This document shows, in pieces, positions 25,437 through 33,914 of a DNA stretch of 64,000 nt. The notes below the pieces were generated by a model that was not told the DNA's origin, did no database searches, and worked only from the letters and a program-made list of their open reading frames with translations. The stretch is taken from assembly GCF_021556395.1 (NCBI RefSeq), contig NZ_JAKGCS010000015.1, positions 62,001-126,000 of the forward strand, written 5' to 3'. The position numbers and the translations under genes were made by a program. Numbering within the stretch: position 1 is the stretch's first letter; each line of letters begins with the position of its first letter. The DNA is from Acuticoccus kalidii (GTDB taxonomy: Bacteria > Pseudomonadota > Alphaproteobacteria > Rhizobiales > Amorphaceae).

Positions 25437-26603
25437 TCAGCGCCGCGCGGCGATCGCGAGGCCCGCGGCGACGCCGGACGACCACGCCCACTGAAAATTG
25501 TATCCGCCGAGCCATCCCGTCACGTCCACCGCCTCGCCGATGGCATAGAGGCCCGGCACGGCCTTCGCCTCCATCGTCTTCGAGGAAAGCGCCGCCGTGT
25601 CGATGCCGCCGGCCGTCACCTCGGCCTTGGCGAAGCCCTCGGTGCCGGTCGGCCGGAAGGTGAGACGCTCGAGCGTTTCGGCCGCCGCGTCGAGCGCGGC
25701 GTCGGCGATGGTCCCGATCGGCGCAGTGAGGCCGATCCGCGTGGCGAGGGCCTCGGCGAGCCGCTTGGGCAGATGCTCGGCCAAGACCGCCTTGAGATGG
25801 GCGCGCGGCGTTTGGCGCTTTGCGTCCCGAAGCCGGTCCGCGGCCTCCGGCAGGACGGTGAGCGCCACGGTTTCGCCCGGCGACCAGTAGGAAGAGATCT
25901 GCAAGATCGCGGGACCGGAGAGCCCCTTGTGGGTGAAGAGCGCCGCCTCGTCGAAGGCGATCCGCCCGACACGCGCGGTCACGGGACAGGCGACGCCGGA
26001 CAGTTCGCGAAACATCGCCTCGTCGCGCCCGAGCGTCAGCGGCACCAGCGCCGGCCGCGGCGGGACGACCGGAAGGCCGAACTGGTCGGCGATCTCATAG
26101 GCGCGCCCCGTCGCGCCCATCTTGGGGATCGAGGGCCCGCCGGTCGCGATCACGAGCTGCGGCGCGCTGGCCCCTGCGACCCGGAAGCGCCCGTGCGCGT
26201 GGCCGATCTCGCCGATCGTCGTCGCGAGGCGGAGCGTGACGCCGCCCGCCCGACATTCGTCGAGAAGCATCGTAACGATCTCGCGCGCCGACCTGTCGCA
26301 AAACAGTTGCCCAAGCGTCTTCTCGTGCCAGGCGATCCCGTGGCGCTCGACGAGATCGAGGAAATCCCACTGAGTGTACCGGCTGAGCGCCGACTTCGCG
26401 AAGTGCGGGTTTTGGGACAGGAAGCAGCCGGGTGCGATGCCCATATTGGTGAAATTGCACCGACCGCCGCCGGAGATGAGGATCTTCTTTCCCGGCGTCT
26501 CGGCGTGATCGAGAACGAGGATCCGCGCGCCCGCCCGCCCCGCCGTCGCCGCCGCCATGAGGCCTGCGCCGCCCGCGCCGAGAATGATCGCGTCGTATTC
26601 CAT
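25437..26603 (-). CDS. BaiN/HI0933-like NAD(P)/FAD-dependent oxidoreductase
   Basis: 388-residue flavoprotein. The N-terminus MEYDAIILGAGGAGLMAAAT is a perfect dinucleotide-binding GxGxxG; ETPGKKILISGGGRCNFTNM is the diagnostic HI0933/BaiN motif; TGGPSIPKMGATGRAYEIA and the C-terminal GLYAIGEAVDVTGWLGGYNF complete the FAD site. The family is near-universal in proteobacteria; its substrate is uncertain (bile-acid dehydroxylation is known only for one clostridial member). The start was set at the ATG at 26603, directly before the glycine-rich loop. It is a single gene, divergent from the metE leader. Confidence 0.92.
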   Translation of the reverse strand: MEYDAIILGAGGAGLMAAATAGRAGARILVLDHAETPGKKILISGGGRCNFTNMGIAPGCFLSQNPHFAKSALSRYTQWDFLDLVERHGIAWHEKTLGQLFCDRSAREIVTMLLDECRAGGVTLRLATTIGEIGHAHGRFRVAGASAPQLVIATGGPSIPKMGATGRAYEIADQFGLPVVPPRPALVPLTLGRDEAMFRELSGVACPVTARVGRIAFDEAALFTHKGLSGPAILQISSYWSPGETVALTVLPEAADRLRDAKRQTPRAHLKAVLAEHLPKRLAEALATRIGLTAPIGTIADAALDAAAETLERLTFRPTGTEGFAKAEVTAGGIDTAALSSKTMEAKAVPGLYAIGEAVDVTGWLGGYNFQWAWSSGVAAGLAIAARR

Positions 26604-26831
26604 GCGGGCCTTTCGGATGAGGCGAGCGGCCGGGCCTCGTGCCCGCCGATCCACCGTGCATGACGTTGCTGCGGACGCCGCCGCGCGGCGCATTCGCGGG
26701 GCTTCTCATATCAGGCGACGGGCCGAGAACCAGAGGATGCGAACCGATCGACGGTCGAAAATTTCCCATCAACGTATAAAGATACGCTTATATCCCTTGA
26801 CGAAACACGGTTTCCGCCGGATGATGCGGGC

Positions 26832-27014
26832 CATCGTGGTTTCCGCTCCTCCGGGGCGGGACGAAGAGGGAATCCGGTGCGCTCCGTCGGAGCCAGGCCG
26901 GAGCTGCCCCCGCAACTGTAGGCGGCGAGCCGACGTCCATTCGGTGTCACTGGGGCGATGTCCCGGGAAGGCCGGACGTTCGGCAACGACCCGCGAGCCA
27001 GGAGACCTGCCGCG
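26832..27014 (+). ncRNA. Cobalamin (B12) riboswitch upstream of metE
   Basis: The conserved cobalamin-aptamer blocks appear in order: GGGAATCCGGTGCG at about 26868, GAGCTGCCCCCGCAACTGTA at 26902-26921, CACTGGGGCGA near 26949, GGGAAGGCCGG near 26964 and the B12 box GAGCCAGGAGACCTGCC at 26995-27011. It lies 115 bp upstream of metE. In the family, adenosylcobalamin binding turns off the downstream gene, which fits a cobalamin-independent enzyme that is unnecessary when B12 is available. Confidence 0.95.
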
Positions 27015-27064
27015 ATGGAAAACGTAGCTGGGCGGGGTGTCCCGGTGGTGCGCTTGCATGCTCC

Positions 27065-27082
27065 GCGCCGGTCGGCCGGCGC
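27065..27082 (+). promoter_or_regulatory. Expression-platform hairpin of the B12 riboswitch
   Basis: A perfect hairpin (GCGCCGG, loop TCGG, CCGGCGC) lies between the aptamer and the metE start. Just before the start, CCCC-GATCAT-GGGG (about 27107-27120) could also hide the ribosome-binding region. Both fit control of translation or of elongation; which one operates is not visible. Confidence 0.4.
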
Positions 27083-27126
27083 CTGCTCGCGACCGCTCGA
27101 CCTTTGCCCCCGATCATGGGGTTCAA

Positions 27127-29442
27127 ATGCCGATGTCTTCTCCGACCTTTCCCGTCGCGACACTCGGGATGCCGAGGATCGGCCCGCGGCGTGAATTGAA
27201 GTCGCTGCTCGAAGGCCATTGGGCCGGCACGCTGGACGCGGCCGCCCTCACCGCCGGCGCGCGGGAGCTTCGGGCCGCCAACTGGGCCCGCCAGAGCGCG
27301 CGCGGCGTCAGCCGAATCCCATCGAACGACTTCTCCCTTTATGATCACGTCCTCGACACCACCGTGATGGTGGGTGCCGTTCCCGCGCGCTATGGCTGGG
27401 ACGGCGGCGAGGTCGACGCGGAGACCTATTTCGCGATGGCACGCGGGCGGCCGGCCAACGGCTCCGACAAGGGCGCGCCCGCGATGGACATGACGAAGTG
27501 GTTCGACACCAACTATCACGTCATCGTCCCCGAGCTCGCGCGGGGCATGTTCTTCACGCCGTCCTCGTCGAAGGCGGTCGCGGAATATCGGGAGGCGAAG
27601 GCGCGCGGGCATGAGACGCGGCCGGTCCTTCTCGGCCCGGTCACCTATCTCCTCCTCGCCAAGGCGAACGGGTTCGACCCGCTGTCGCTGTTGCCGGGCC
27701 TACTGCCGGTCTATCAAGAGGTGTTGCACGAGCTCACCGCCGCCGGCGCAAGCTGGGTCCAGATCGACGAGCCTTGCCTCGGCCTCGATCTCGACGAGCG
27801 GACGCAAGCGGCGCTGAAGACGTCGGTCACCGCCCTCGCCCAAGCAGCACCCTCGCTGAAGTTGATGCTGACCAGCTATTTCGGCGGTCTCGGCCACAAC
27901 GAGGCGCTGGTGCTCGGCCTGCCGGTCGCCGGCCTGCACCTCGATCTCGTCCGCGCGCCTGGCCAGTTGCAGCTTCTGTCCGACGCACCGTCCGACCTCA
28001 CCCTGTCGCTCGGCGTCGTCGACGGACGGAATGTCTGGCGGGCCGATCTCGTCGCGATTCTCGGACAGCTCGAGCCGCTGATCGGGCGGCGGTCGATCGA
28101 GCTCGCGCCGTCCTGCCCGCTCCTCCACGTGCCGCTCGACCTCGACCTCGAGACCGATCTCGACCCGGAAATCGCCCAATGGCTCGCCTTCGGGGCGCAG
28201 AAGATGGACGAGTTGACGACGCTCGCGACCGGCCTCGAAAAGGGGCGGACGGCGATCGCCGACGCGCTCGAGGCCTCCGAAGCGGCGATCCGCAGCCGGC
28301 GCCTCTCCTCGCGGGTCAACAACCCCGTCGTCCGCGCGCGCAGCAAGGACGTCGACGCCACGATGACGCGCCGCACGAGCCCCTTCGCCGAACGCCGCAT
28401 GGCGCAGCGCGACGCCCTTTCCCTCCCCCAATATCCGACCACGACGATCGGCTCGTTTCCGCAGACCCGCAGCGTCCGCAAGGCCCGCGCCGCGCACGCC
28501 CACGGTATGCTCTCGGCCGAGGACTATGCTCGGTTCATCGCCGCCGAGACCGAGGTTGCCGTCCGCCGGCAGGAGGAAATCGGCCTCGACATGCTCGTCC
28601 ATGGCGAGTTCGAGCGGAACGATATGGTGCAATATTTCGGCGAGCGCCTCGACGGCTATGCGTTCACCCGGTCCGGCTGGGTGCAGAGCTATGGCTCGCG
28701 CTGCGTGCGGCCGCCGATCCTCTTCGGCGACGTGGCGCGGCCGGCGCCAATGACCGTCAAGTGGTCGTCCTATGCGCAGAGCCTCACCGACCGGCCGATG
28801 AAGGGGATCCTCACCGGCCCGGTGACGATGCTGCAATGGTCGTTCGTGCGGGACGACCTTCCCCGGCCGGAGGTCTGCCGCCAGATCGCGCTCGCCATTC
28901 GCGACGAGGTGCAAGACCTCGAAGCGGCCGGCCTCGCCGCGATCCAGGTCGACGAGCCGGCTTTGCGGGAGGGGGTGCCGCTGCGCGAGGCGGACCGGGC
29001 AGCCTATCTCGCCTGGGCGGTCGAATGCTTCCGGCTCGCCACCGCCGGAGTGTCGGATGCCACGCAGATCCACACCCACATGTGCTACGCGGCCTTCAAC
29101 GACATCATCGACACGATCGGCGCGATGGACGCCGACGTGATCGCGATCGAATCGTCCCGCTCACGAATGGAGCTTCTCGACGCCTTCCCCGCCACGCGCT
29201 ACCCGAACGAGATCGGCCCCGGCGTCTACGACACCCATTCGCCGCGCGTGCCGAGCGTTCCCGAGATGGTGGCGCTGCTTCAACAGGCGAGCGAGCGGCT
29301 CGACCCGTCGCAAATCTGGGTCAACCCGGATTGCGGTCTCAAAACACGGGAATGGGACGAGGTGCGGCGGGCGCTATTGAATATGGTCGCCGCGGCGCGG
29401 CGGATGCGTGACGAAGGGCGTGTCATCGTCGCCGCCGAATAA
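27127..29442 (+). CDS. metE: Cobalamin-independent methionine synthase
   Basis: Transfers the methyl group of methyltetrahydrofolate to homocysteine in the last step of methionine synthesis, in the cytoplasm. 771 residues, the usual length. The N-terminal half (TLGMPRIGPRRELKSLLEGH, folate-binding) and the C-terminal catalytic barrel (TTTIGSFPQTRSVRKAR) are complete. The zinc ligands are present: His651 and Cys653 in IHTHMCYAAFNDI, Glu about 675 in IAIESSRS and Cys736 in NPDCGLKTR, with the same spacing as the E. coli enzyme. The start is MPMSS at 27127; the frame is open 30 codons upstream, but that part overlaps the riboswitch expression platform. It is a single gene under the B12 riboswitch, followed by a hairpin at 29482. 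Confidence 0.98.
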   Translation: MPMSSPTFPVATLGMPRIGPRRELKSLLEGHWAGTLDAAALTAGARELRAANWARQSARGVSRIPSNDFSLYDHVLDTTVMVGAVPARYGWDGGEVDAETYFAMARGRPANGSDKGAPAMDMTKWFDTNYHVIVPELARGMFFTPSSSKAVAEYREAKARGHETRPVLLGPVTYLLLAKANGFDPLSLLPGLLPVYQEVLHELTAAGASWVQIDEPCLGLDLDERTQAALKTSVTALAQAAPSLKLMLTSYFGGLGHNEALVLGLPVAGLHLDLVRAPGQLQLLSDAPSDLTLSLGVVDGRNVWRADLVAILGQLEPLIGRRSIELAPSCPLLHVPLDLDLETDLDPEIAQWLAFGAQKMDELTTLATGLEKGRTAIADALEASEAAIRSRRLSSRVNNPVVRARSKDVDATMTRRTSPFAERRMAQRDALSLPQYPTTTIGSFPQTRSVRKARAAHAHGMLSAEDYARFIAAETEVAVRRQEEIGLDMLVHGEFERNDMVQYFGERLDGYAFTRSGWVQSYGSRCVRPPILFGDVARPAPMTVKWSSYAQSLTDRPMKGILTGPVTMLQWSFVRDDLPRPEVCRQIALAIRDEVQDLEAAGLAAIQVDEPALREGVPLREADRAAYLAWAVECFRLATAGVSDATQIHTHMCYAAFNDIIDTIGAMDADVIAIESSRSRMELLDAFPATRYPNEIGPGVYDTHSPRVPSVPEMVALLQQASERLDPSQIWVNPDCGLKTREWDEVRRALLNMVAAARRMRDEGRVIVAAE

Positions 29443-29481
29443 ATCGCACGCCGCCCACGCTCGGCAGCGGGGTCCGGGCAC

Positions 29482-29514
29482 AAAAAAATCCGAGGCCGTC
29501 ACAGCCTCGGATTT
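29482..29514 (-). terminator. Intrinsic terminator between convergent metE and the small secreted protein gene
   Basis: The 11-bp stem AAATCCGAGGC / GCCTCGGATTT has a 7-nt loop. On the minus strand it is followed by a continuous T-run, a canonical intrinsic terminator for the gene at 29574-29846. On the plus strand only three T follow, so it may also serve metE weakly. Confidence 0.85.
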
Positions 29515-29573
29515 GTCGCGGCCGGGAAGGGACCGATTTGGCCCCACCCCGGCGATACGCAACGGAAAAGCGC

Positions 29574-29846
29574 TTATTGGACGCGCAGACCCGCGGCGCC
29601 GCGCGTGTCCTCGACCTTCTGCAGGCACTCTTCGTAGTTGCCCTGCTCACCGGCCTCACCCGCCTCGGCGAGCATCGTCGTCATCTCGTTGGCGCGATCG
29701 TCATTCGCCTGGAGCGCCGCATCGCTTTCCATGTCGGCCTGCGTCTGGGCGATTGCGGCTTCGCACTCTTCCTCGGTGGCCGCCATCGCAGGCACCGCGG
29801 CAAACATGGCGAGGATCGCAATGCTTGCGGACACACGTTTCATCAT
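29574..29846 (-). CDS. Small secreted acidic protein, unknown
   Basis: 90-residue protein. A clear signal peptide (KRVSASIAILAMFAAVPAMA, cleaved before ATEEE) leaves a mature acidic protein of about 68 residues with two cysteines (EEECEAAIAQ and NYEECLQKV) that could form a disulfide in the periplasm. The mature part looks helical, rich in Glu, Ala, Gln and Asp. The ATG at 29846 has GGAG seven bases upstream, and an intrinsic terminator follows, so it is a self-contained transcription unit. I do not recognise a named family, although short secreted proteins of this type are common in Hyphomicrobiales. Confidence 0.75.
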   Translation of the reverse strand: MMKRVSASIAILAMFAAVPAMAATEEECEAAIAQTQADMESDAALQANDDRANEMTTMLAEAGEAGEQGNYEECLQKVEDTRGAAGLRVQ

Positions 29847-30091
29847 CAATTCGCTCCAAGTTATCGCCTCGTTCCCCCCTCGAGGCAGTAGGGTCGCATC
29901 CTGGCAACGCCGTGCACACAGAATCGATCCCGGTCCGCTTAAATTTAATCACCTTTTTTTCGCAAAATCGTACCAATGCCGGATCGATAGTCTGCGGTCT
30001 ATTCAGAATTGCAGAGTATCGGCGACACGCGTCTCGACCAACCCGCTGGCGATATCGCGACGATCGCGGCCCGTCCGCACGGTGAATCGCG

Positions 30092-30766
30092 CTAGAGTTC
30101 GGTCAGTCCGATTTTGGTGATCGCGTCGGCAAGCTCCTGGCCGGACCGTTCACGCTGCGCGCAGTGGACCACCACCGCCTCCTCGGACCGACCGGCGAGG
30201 ATCAGCGCCGTCACCTTCGAATGCGCCTCGGTCGACTTTCGCGGCTTGTCGCGCAGCCGCAAGGCGACGCGATGGGCGCGGCTCACGCGCTGCCAATGGT
30301 GAACGCCCTGCTCGCGCAGGATCGGATTTCCGGGGGCAGCGAGCAGCGCCTGGTGGAAGGCCTCGTCGGCCGACGACCAGGCGTCCATGTCATTCTCGAC
30401 ACTGGCGCGCATCCGGCGGCACGCTTCGTCCATCGCGGCGAGCTCTTCGGCTAGGGCGGGGCGCAGGCCCGTGAGGCGGATGGCATAGAGCTCGAGCGCC
30501 GTGATCACCTCGTAGATCGCGTGAAGGTCCGACAGTTTGATCGGCAGGACATGCACGCCGCGCCGGGGGGAGATCGCGACATAGCCCTCGTGCTGCAGGA
30601 GTTGCAGCGCCTCGCGCACCGGCGTGCGGCTGACGCCGAGCTCCGCCGCGATCTTCTGGTCGCTGATTGGCCGCCCCGCCTGGAGGTCGTTCGCGAGAAT
30701 CGCCGACTTCAGCATCCGGTACGCGCGTTCAACTGCTGATGGCGGGCTATCCTCGGGGGCGGCCAT
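30092..30766 (-). CDS. GntR-family regulator (FCD subfamily)
   Basis: 224-residue transcription factor. N-terminal winged helix: AVERAYRMLKSAILANDLQA, ISDQKIAAELGVSRTPVREA and LQLLQHEGYVAISPRRGVHV. C-terminal FCD helical domain with the metal-ligand pattern, starting LHAIYEVITALELYAIRL, then SADEAFHQALLAAPGNPIL and AHSKVTALILAGRSEEAVVV. The ligand is usually an organic acid or keto acid. It follows the Ldh2 gene by 22 bp on the same strand, so regulator and enzyme are co-transcribed, divergent from the TRAP operon. The palindrome at 31895-31907 is its likely operator. Confidence 0.93.
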   Translation of the reverse strand: MAAPEDSPPSAVERAYRMLKSAILANDLQAGRPISDQKIAAELGVSRTPVREALQLLQHEGYVAISPRRGVHVLPIKLSDLHAIYEVITALELYAIRLTGLRPALAEELAAMDEACRRMRASVENDMDAWSSADEAFHQALLAAPGNPILREQGVHHWQRVSRAHRVALRLRDKPRKSTEAHSKVTALILAGRSEEAVVVHCAQRERSGQELADAITKIGLTEL

Positions 30767-30788
30767 TTCGTCTCCCTATGACGCGAGT

Positions 30789-31874
30789 TCAGGCGTTGAC
30801 GTGCGCCAGTGGCTGCGGAACTTCAACCCCGAATAGTCGTCCCGTGTCGCCGAGTTCGGCGTGGACGGCGGCGGTGATCGCGACGCCCTCGCGGCGCTGC
30901 CGGATCTTCGCGAAATATTCGCGCTCACCGGGAAGGAAGATCTCGCTCGCGTCCGCCGCGAGCTTCACGCCCTTGATGTCCCGCGCGGCCTTCGCGATGT
31001 GGGCGTCATAGTCGCCGCGGTCCTGGAAGGCGGAAACCGGGAGAACGCCGAACAGGTGGCCGATATCCTGCGGCCGCTCGAAATCCTCGTACATGTGCGT
31101 GACTTCGGTGCCGAACGCGGCGCCGGAGAGCATCGAGGAGAGGAGACCGACGGTCATCGTCAGCGCGTAGCCCTTGGGACCGGCGATCGGCTGGACGAAG
31201 CCCTGGAGCGCGCGCACCGGATCGGTGGTCGGCACGCCGTCGGGACCGACGGCCCAGTCCTCGGGGATCGGCGTTCCGTCCTTCGCGGCGACGATGATCT
31301 TGCCGCGCGCCGCGACACTGCACGCCATGTCGAGGACGATCGGGAACTCGAACGGCGTCGGGAAGGCGACGGCGAACGGATTGTTGCCGAGCATCGCCTC
31401 CGCCCCGCCCCAGGGCGTCATGTGGTTGATGCCGCCGATCGTGTAGCTGAAGCCGATCGCCCCTTGCGCCGCCGCCATCTCCGCGAAATAGGCCGCCGCG
31501 CCATAATGGTTCGAGTTGTTCACCGCGACGAAGGCGCATTCCTCGCCGCCCGACATCTCGAGGGCGAGCTCCATCGCCCGCACGCCGACGACGTGGCCGA
31601 TGCCATTGTCACCGTCGAGCACCGCCGTGGTGCGCGTCTTGCGCTGCACCTTCGGGGCGGCGACGGGGTTCATCGCGTTCTTTGTCAGCCGCTCGATATA
31701 GATCGGAAGCCGCACCACGCCGTGCGAGTAGACGCCGCGCAAGTCCGCTTCGACGAGGCTCGTGGCCGCAAGGCGGGCATCCGCCTCCGGGACGCCGGCC
31801 GCCCGATAGAGCGTCGTACAGAAATCCTCCAGAGCGGCGGTTTCCAAGACAACATGTCTTTCGTCGCTGGCCAT
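30789..31874 (-). CDS. Ldh2 family malate/L-lactate-type dehydrogenase (second copy)
   Basis: 361-residue NAD(P)-dependent 2-hydroxyacid dehydrogenase. Family landmarks: EADLRGVYSHGVVRLPIYIE with the catalytic His, VLDGDNGIGHVVGVRAMELA, FVAVNNSNHYGAAAYFAEMA, TPWGGAEAMLGNNPFAVAFP, and PIAGPKGYALTMTVGLLSSM. The ATG at 31874 has GGGAGG seven bases upstream. It is a paralogue of the enzyme at 19.1-20.2 kb, with clear differences in the substrate loop. It lies upstream of the GntR gene in one transcription unit and opposite the dctQ-dctM-dctP operon, so it presumably oxidises the acid that this transporter imports. Confidence 0.92.
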   Translation of the reverse strand: MASDERHVVLETAALEDFCTTLYRAAGVPEADARLAATSLVEADLRGVYSHGVVRLPIYIERLTKNAMNPVAAPKVQRKTRTTAVLDGDNGIGHVVGVRAMELALEMSGGEECAFVAVNNSNHYGAAAYFAEMAAAQGAIGFSYTIGGINHMTPWGGAEAMLGNNPFAVAFPTPFEFPIVLDMACSVAARGKIIVAAKDGTPIPEDWAVGPDGVPTTDPVRALQGFVQPIAGPKGYALTMTVGLLSSMLSGAAFGTEVTHMYEDFERPQDIGHLFGVLPVSAFQDRGDYDAHIAKAARDIKGVKLAADASEIFLPGEREYFAKIRQRREGVAITAAVHAELGDTGRLFGVEVPQPLAHVNA

Positions 31875-31894
31875 CGCTTGCCTCCCATGCATAT

Positions 31895-31927
31895 TGATTG
31901 ACAATCAGATATTTCAGATCGCATACA
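31895..31927 (+). promoter_or_regulatory. Promoter with overlapping operator upstream of the TRAP operon
   Basis: A perfect 13-bp palindrome TGATTG-A-CAATCA (31895-31907) overlaps a consensus -35 hexamer TTGACA (31898-31903). A weak -10-like CATACA lies 18 bp downstream (31922-31927). A GntR-type protein bound here would block the promoter. The assignment to the adjacent GntR gene is inferred from position. Confidence 0.5.
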
Positions 31928-31987
31928 AGACGCAACAACAGAAATACGCGTCCATGAATTCGGGTGCGCGACGTCGGGAGGAGTGGA

Positions 31988-32533
31988 ATGTCGGCAGCGG
32001 CAAATGCCCATCCGTGGCCTATTCGTTGGCTGATCACAGCAACGGCGGCATTGGCGGCGCTGAGTCTCGCGATCGCGATCGGATGTCTCGCCACGCAGGT
32101 CGTCGCCCGTTACGGCCTCGGCGCGGCGCTCACCTGGCCCGAGGAGCTCGCCAAGCTCTGCTTCGTCTGGGCGACCTTTCTCGGCGCTGCAGCCGGCGCC
32201 GGTCAGCGGGCCCACATCGCCGTCGACATCTTCGTCAACAAGTTCCCCGAACGGCTCCAGGTCGCCTCGCGGGCGATTGTATCGGTCGCCATCGTGGCGC
32301 TGCTCGTCATCCTGACGCGGCACGGCATTTCGCTCGTCCTCCTCGGGATGAACTCGCGCCTTCCCGCGATCGACGTGCCGCTCGGCATTCTGTTTCTCGG
32401 CGGTACGGTCTCGGTCGGCCTGATGGCGATCATCTATGCGAGCGAGGCGGTCAGCGCCGTCCGCCACCTCATTTCCGGCACGCCCGAAGAGGTGTCGGAC
32501 GACCCTCTCGATCCGGCCAAAGCGATCGGCTGA
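31988..32533 (+). CDS. TRAP transporter small permease (DctQ)
   Basis: 181-residue membrane protein with four hydrophobic segments. The motif VARYGLGAALTWPEELAKLC with FVWATFLGAAAGAGQRAHIA and VDIFVNKFPERLQ is the DctQ signature. The ATG at 31988 has GGAGG seven bases upstream; the frame is open eight codons further without a start site of that quality. It is the first gene of the operon dctQ-dctM-dctP-ridA, followed by dctM after 6 bp. Confidence 0.93.
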   Translation: MSAAANAHPWPIRWLITATAALAALSLAIAIGCLATQVVARYGLGAALTWPEELAKLCFVWATFLGAAAGAGQRAHIAVDIFVNKFPERLQVASRAIVSVAIVALLVILTRHGISLVLLGMNSRLPAIDVPLGILFLGGTVSVGLMAIIYASEAVSAVRHLISGTPEEVSDDPLDPAKAIG

Positions 32534-32539
32534 CCCGAT

Positions 32540-33817
32540 ATGACCGCATTCCTCGCCCTCGGCGGCATCTTCGGCTTCGCCATTATCGGCGTTCCCGTCG
32601 CTTTCATCCTTCTCGGCGTCGCGAGCGGGATGATCTGGTCCCTCAATCTGCCCCTCAAATCGGCCATGCAGCACATGGTGGCCGGCGTCGACAGCTTCAT
32701 CCTGATCGCCGTGCCCTGCTTCGTGCTCGCCGCGAAGCTGATGAATGCCGGCCGCATCACCGACCGCATCTTCGACCTCGCCGGCGCGTTCGTGCGCCAC
32801 ATCAAAGGCGGGCTCGCCCACGTCAACATCCTCGCGAGCCTGATCTTTTCGGGCATGTCGGGCTCCGCGGTCGCCGACGCGGCCGGTCTCGGCGAGATCG
32901 AGGTGCGGGCGATGCGCAAAGCCGGGTTCGACGCGCCCTTCGCGGCCGCCGTCACCGCGGCATCCTCGGTCATCGGGCCGATCTTTCCGCCGAGCGTGCC
33001 GTTCGTGATCTATGCGGGCCTCGCCTCGGTGTCGGTCGCGAAGCTCTTCCTCGCCGGGGCGATCCCCGCCATCCTGATGGCGCTGATGCTCGGCATCGCG
33101 GCGTGGGTGATCTCCGTCCGGCGCGACTATCCGACCGAGCGTCGGGCCCGGCTCGGCGAGCTCGGGCGGGCCTTCGTGCGCGCCCTCTTCCCGCTGCTCT
33201 CGCCGATCTTCGTCGTCGGCGCGATCGTCTTCGGCATCACGACGCCGACCGAGGCCGCGGTGATCGCGGTGATCTACAGCCTCATTCTGGGCTTCGCCTA
33301 CCGCACGATCCGTCTCAAGGATCTGCCGCGCATCCTCACCGAGACGGCGGTGGAATCGGGCGTCCTCCTCTTCATCGTCGCGACCGTCGCGGTGTTCTCC
33401 TGGACGATCACGTTCGAGCGCATTCCGCAGCAGGTGATCGAGTTCGTCTTCTCCTTCTCGTCGTCGAAGGAGATCGTGATGCTCCTCGTTGTCGCGGTGA
33501 TGCTGCTCCTCGGCATGTTCATGAATCCGACGCCGGGCCTTCTCATCGCGACGCCCTTCCTGCTGCCGCTCGCCAGCGTCATCGGGGTCGACCCGATCCA
33601 GCTCGGCGTCGTCATGGTGTTGACGCTCGCGATCGGCCTCGTGACGCCGCCAATCGGGATCTGCCTCTTCATCGTGTGCCGGGTCGCCCGGGTCGATGTC
33701 GGGGCGGTGGTGCGCGAGACGATCCCCTTCGTGATCGCGCTGGCGCTGGTCGCCGTCCTCGTCGCGATGGTGCCCGCGCTCACTTTGTGGCTGCCCAACC
33801 TGATGTTCAGCCGCTGA
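32540..33817 (+). CDS. TRAP transporter large permease (DctM)
   Basis: 425-residue inner-membrane transport subunit with about 12 membrane segments. Motifs: LIAVPCFVLAAKLMNAGRIT, LASLIFSGMSGSAVADAAGL, GPIFPPSVPFVIYAGLASVS, VFGITTPTEAAVIAVIYSLI and LTLAIGLVTPPIGICLFIVC. It is coupled to dctQ (6 bp gap) and followed after 97 bp by the solute-binding-protein gene; the gap is long enough for separate control of the binding protein. Confidence 0.95.
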   Translation: MTAFLALGGIFGFAIIGVPVAFILLGVASGMIWSLNLPLKSAMQHMVAGVDSFILIAVPCFVLAAKLMNAGRITDRIFDLAGAFVRHIKGGLAHVNILASLIFSGMSGSAVADAAGLGEIEVRAMRKAGFDAPFAAAVTAASSVIGPIFPPSVPFVIYAGLASVSVAKLFLAGAIPAILMALMLGIAAWVISVRRDYPTERRARLGELGRAFVRALFPLLSPIFVVGAIVFGITTPTEAAVIAVIYSLILGFAYRTIRLKDLPRILTETAVESGVLLFIVATVAVFSWTITFERIPQQVIEFVFSFSSSKEIVMLLVVAVMLLLGMFMNPTPGLLIATPFLLPLASVIGVDPIQLGVVMVLTLAIGLVTPPIGICLFIVCRVARVDVGAVVRETIPFVIALALVAVLVAMVPALTLWLPNLMFSR

Positions 33818-33914
33818 GGCCTAGAGCGCCGCGTCCGCTCTGGCCGACCGAACGCGTCCGCCTCGGATCCCGGATCCGGGGCGGCCCCCACAAAAACGAA
33901 CTTGGAGGAGACCT

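Noticed and set aside
27037..27126. Upstream extension of metE by 30 codons
   Set aside because: It lies in the riboswitch expression platform; MetE homologues begin at about the 27127 start.
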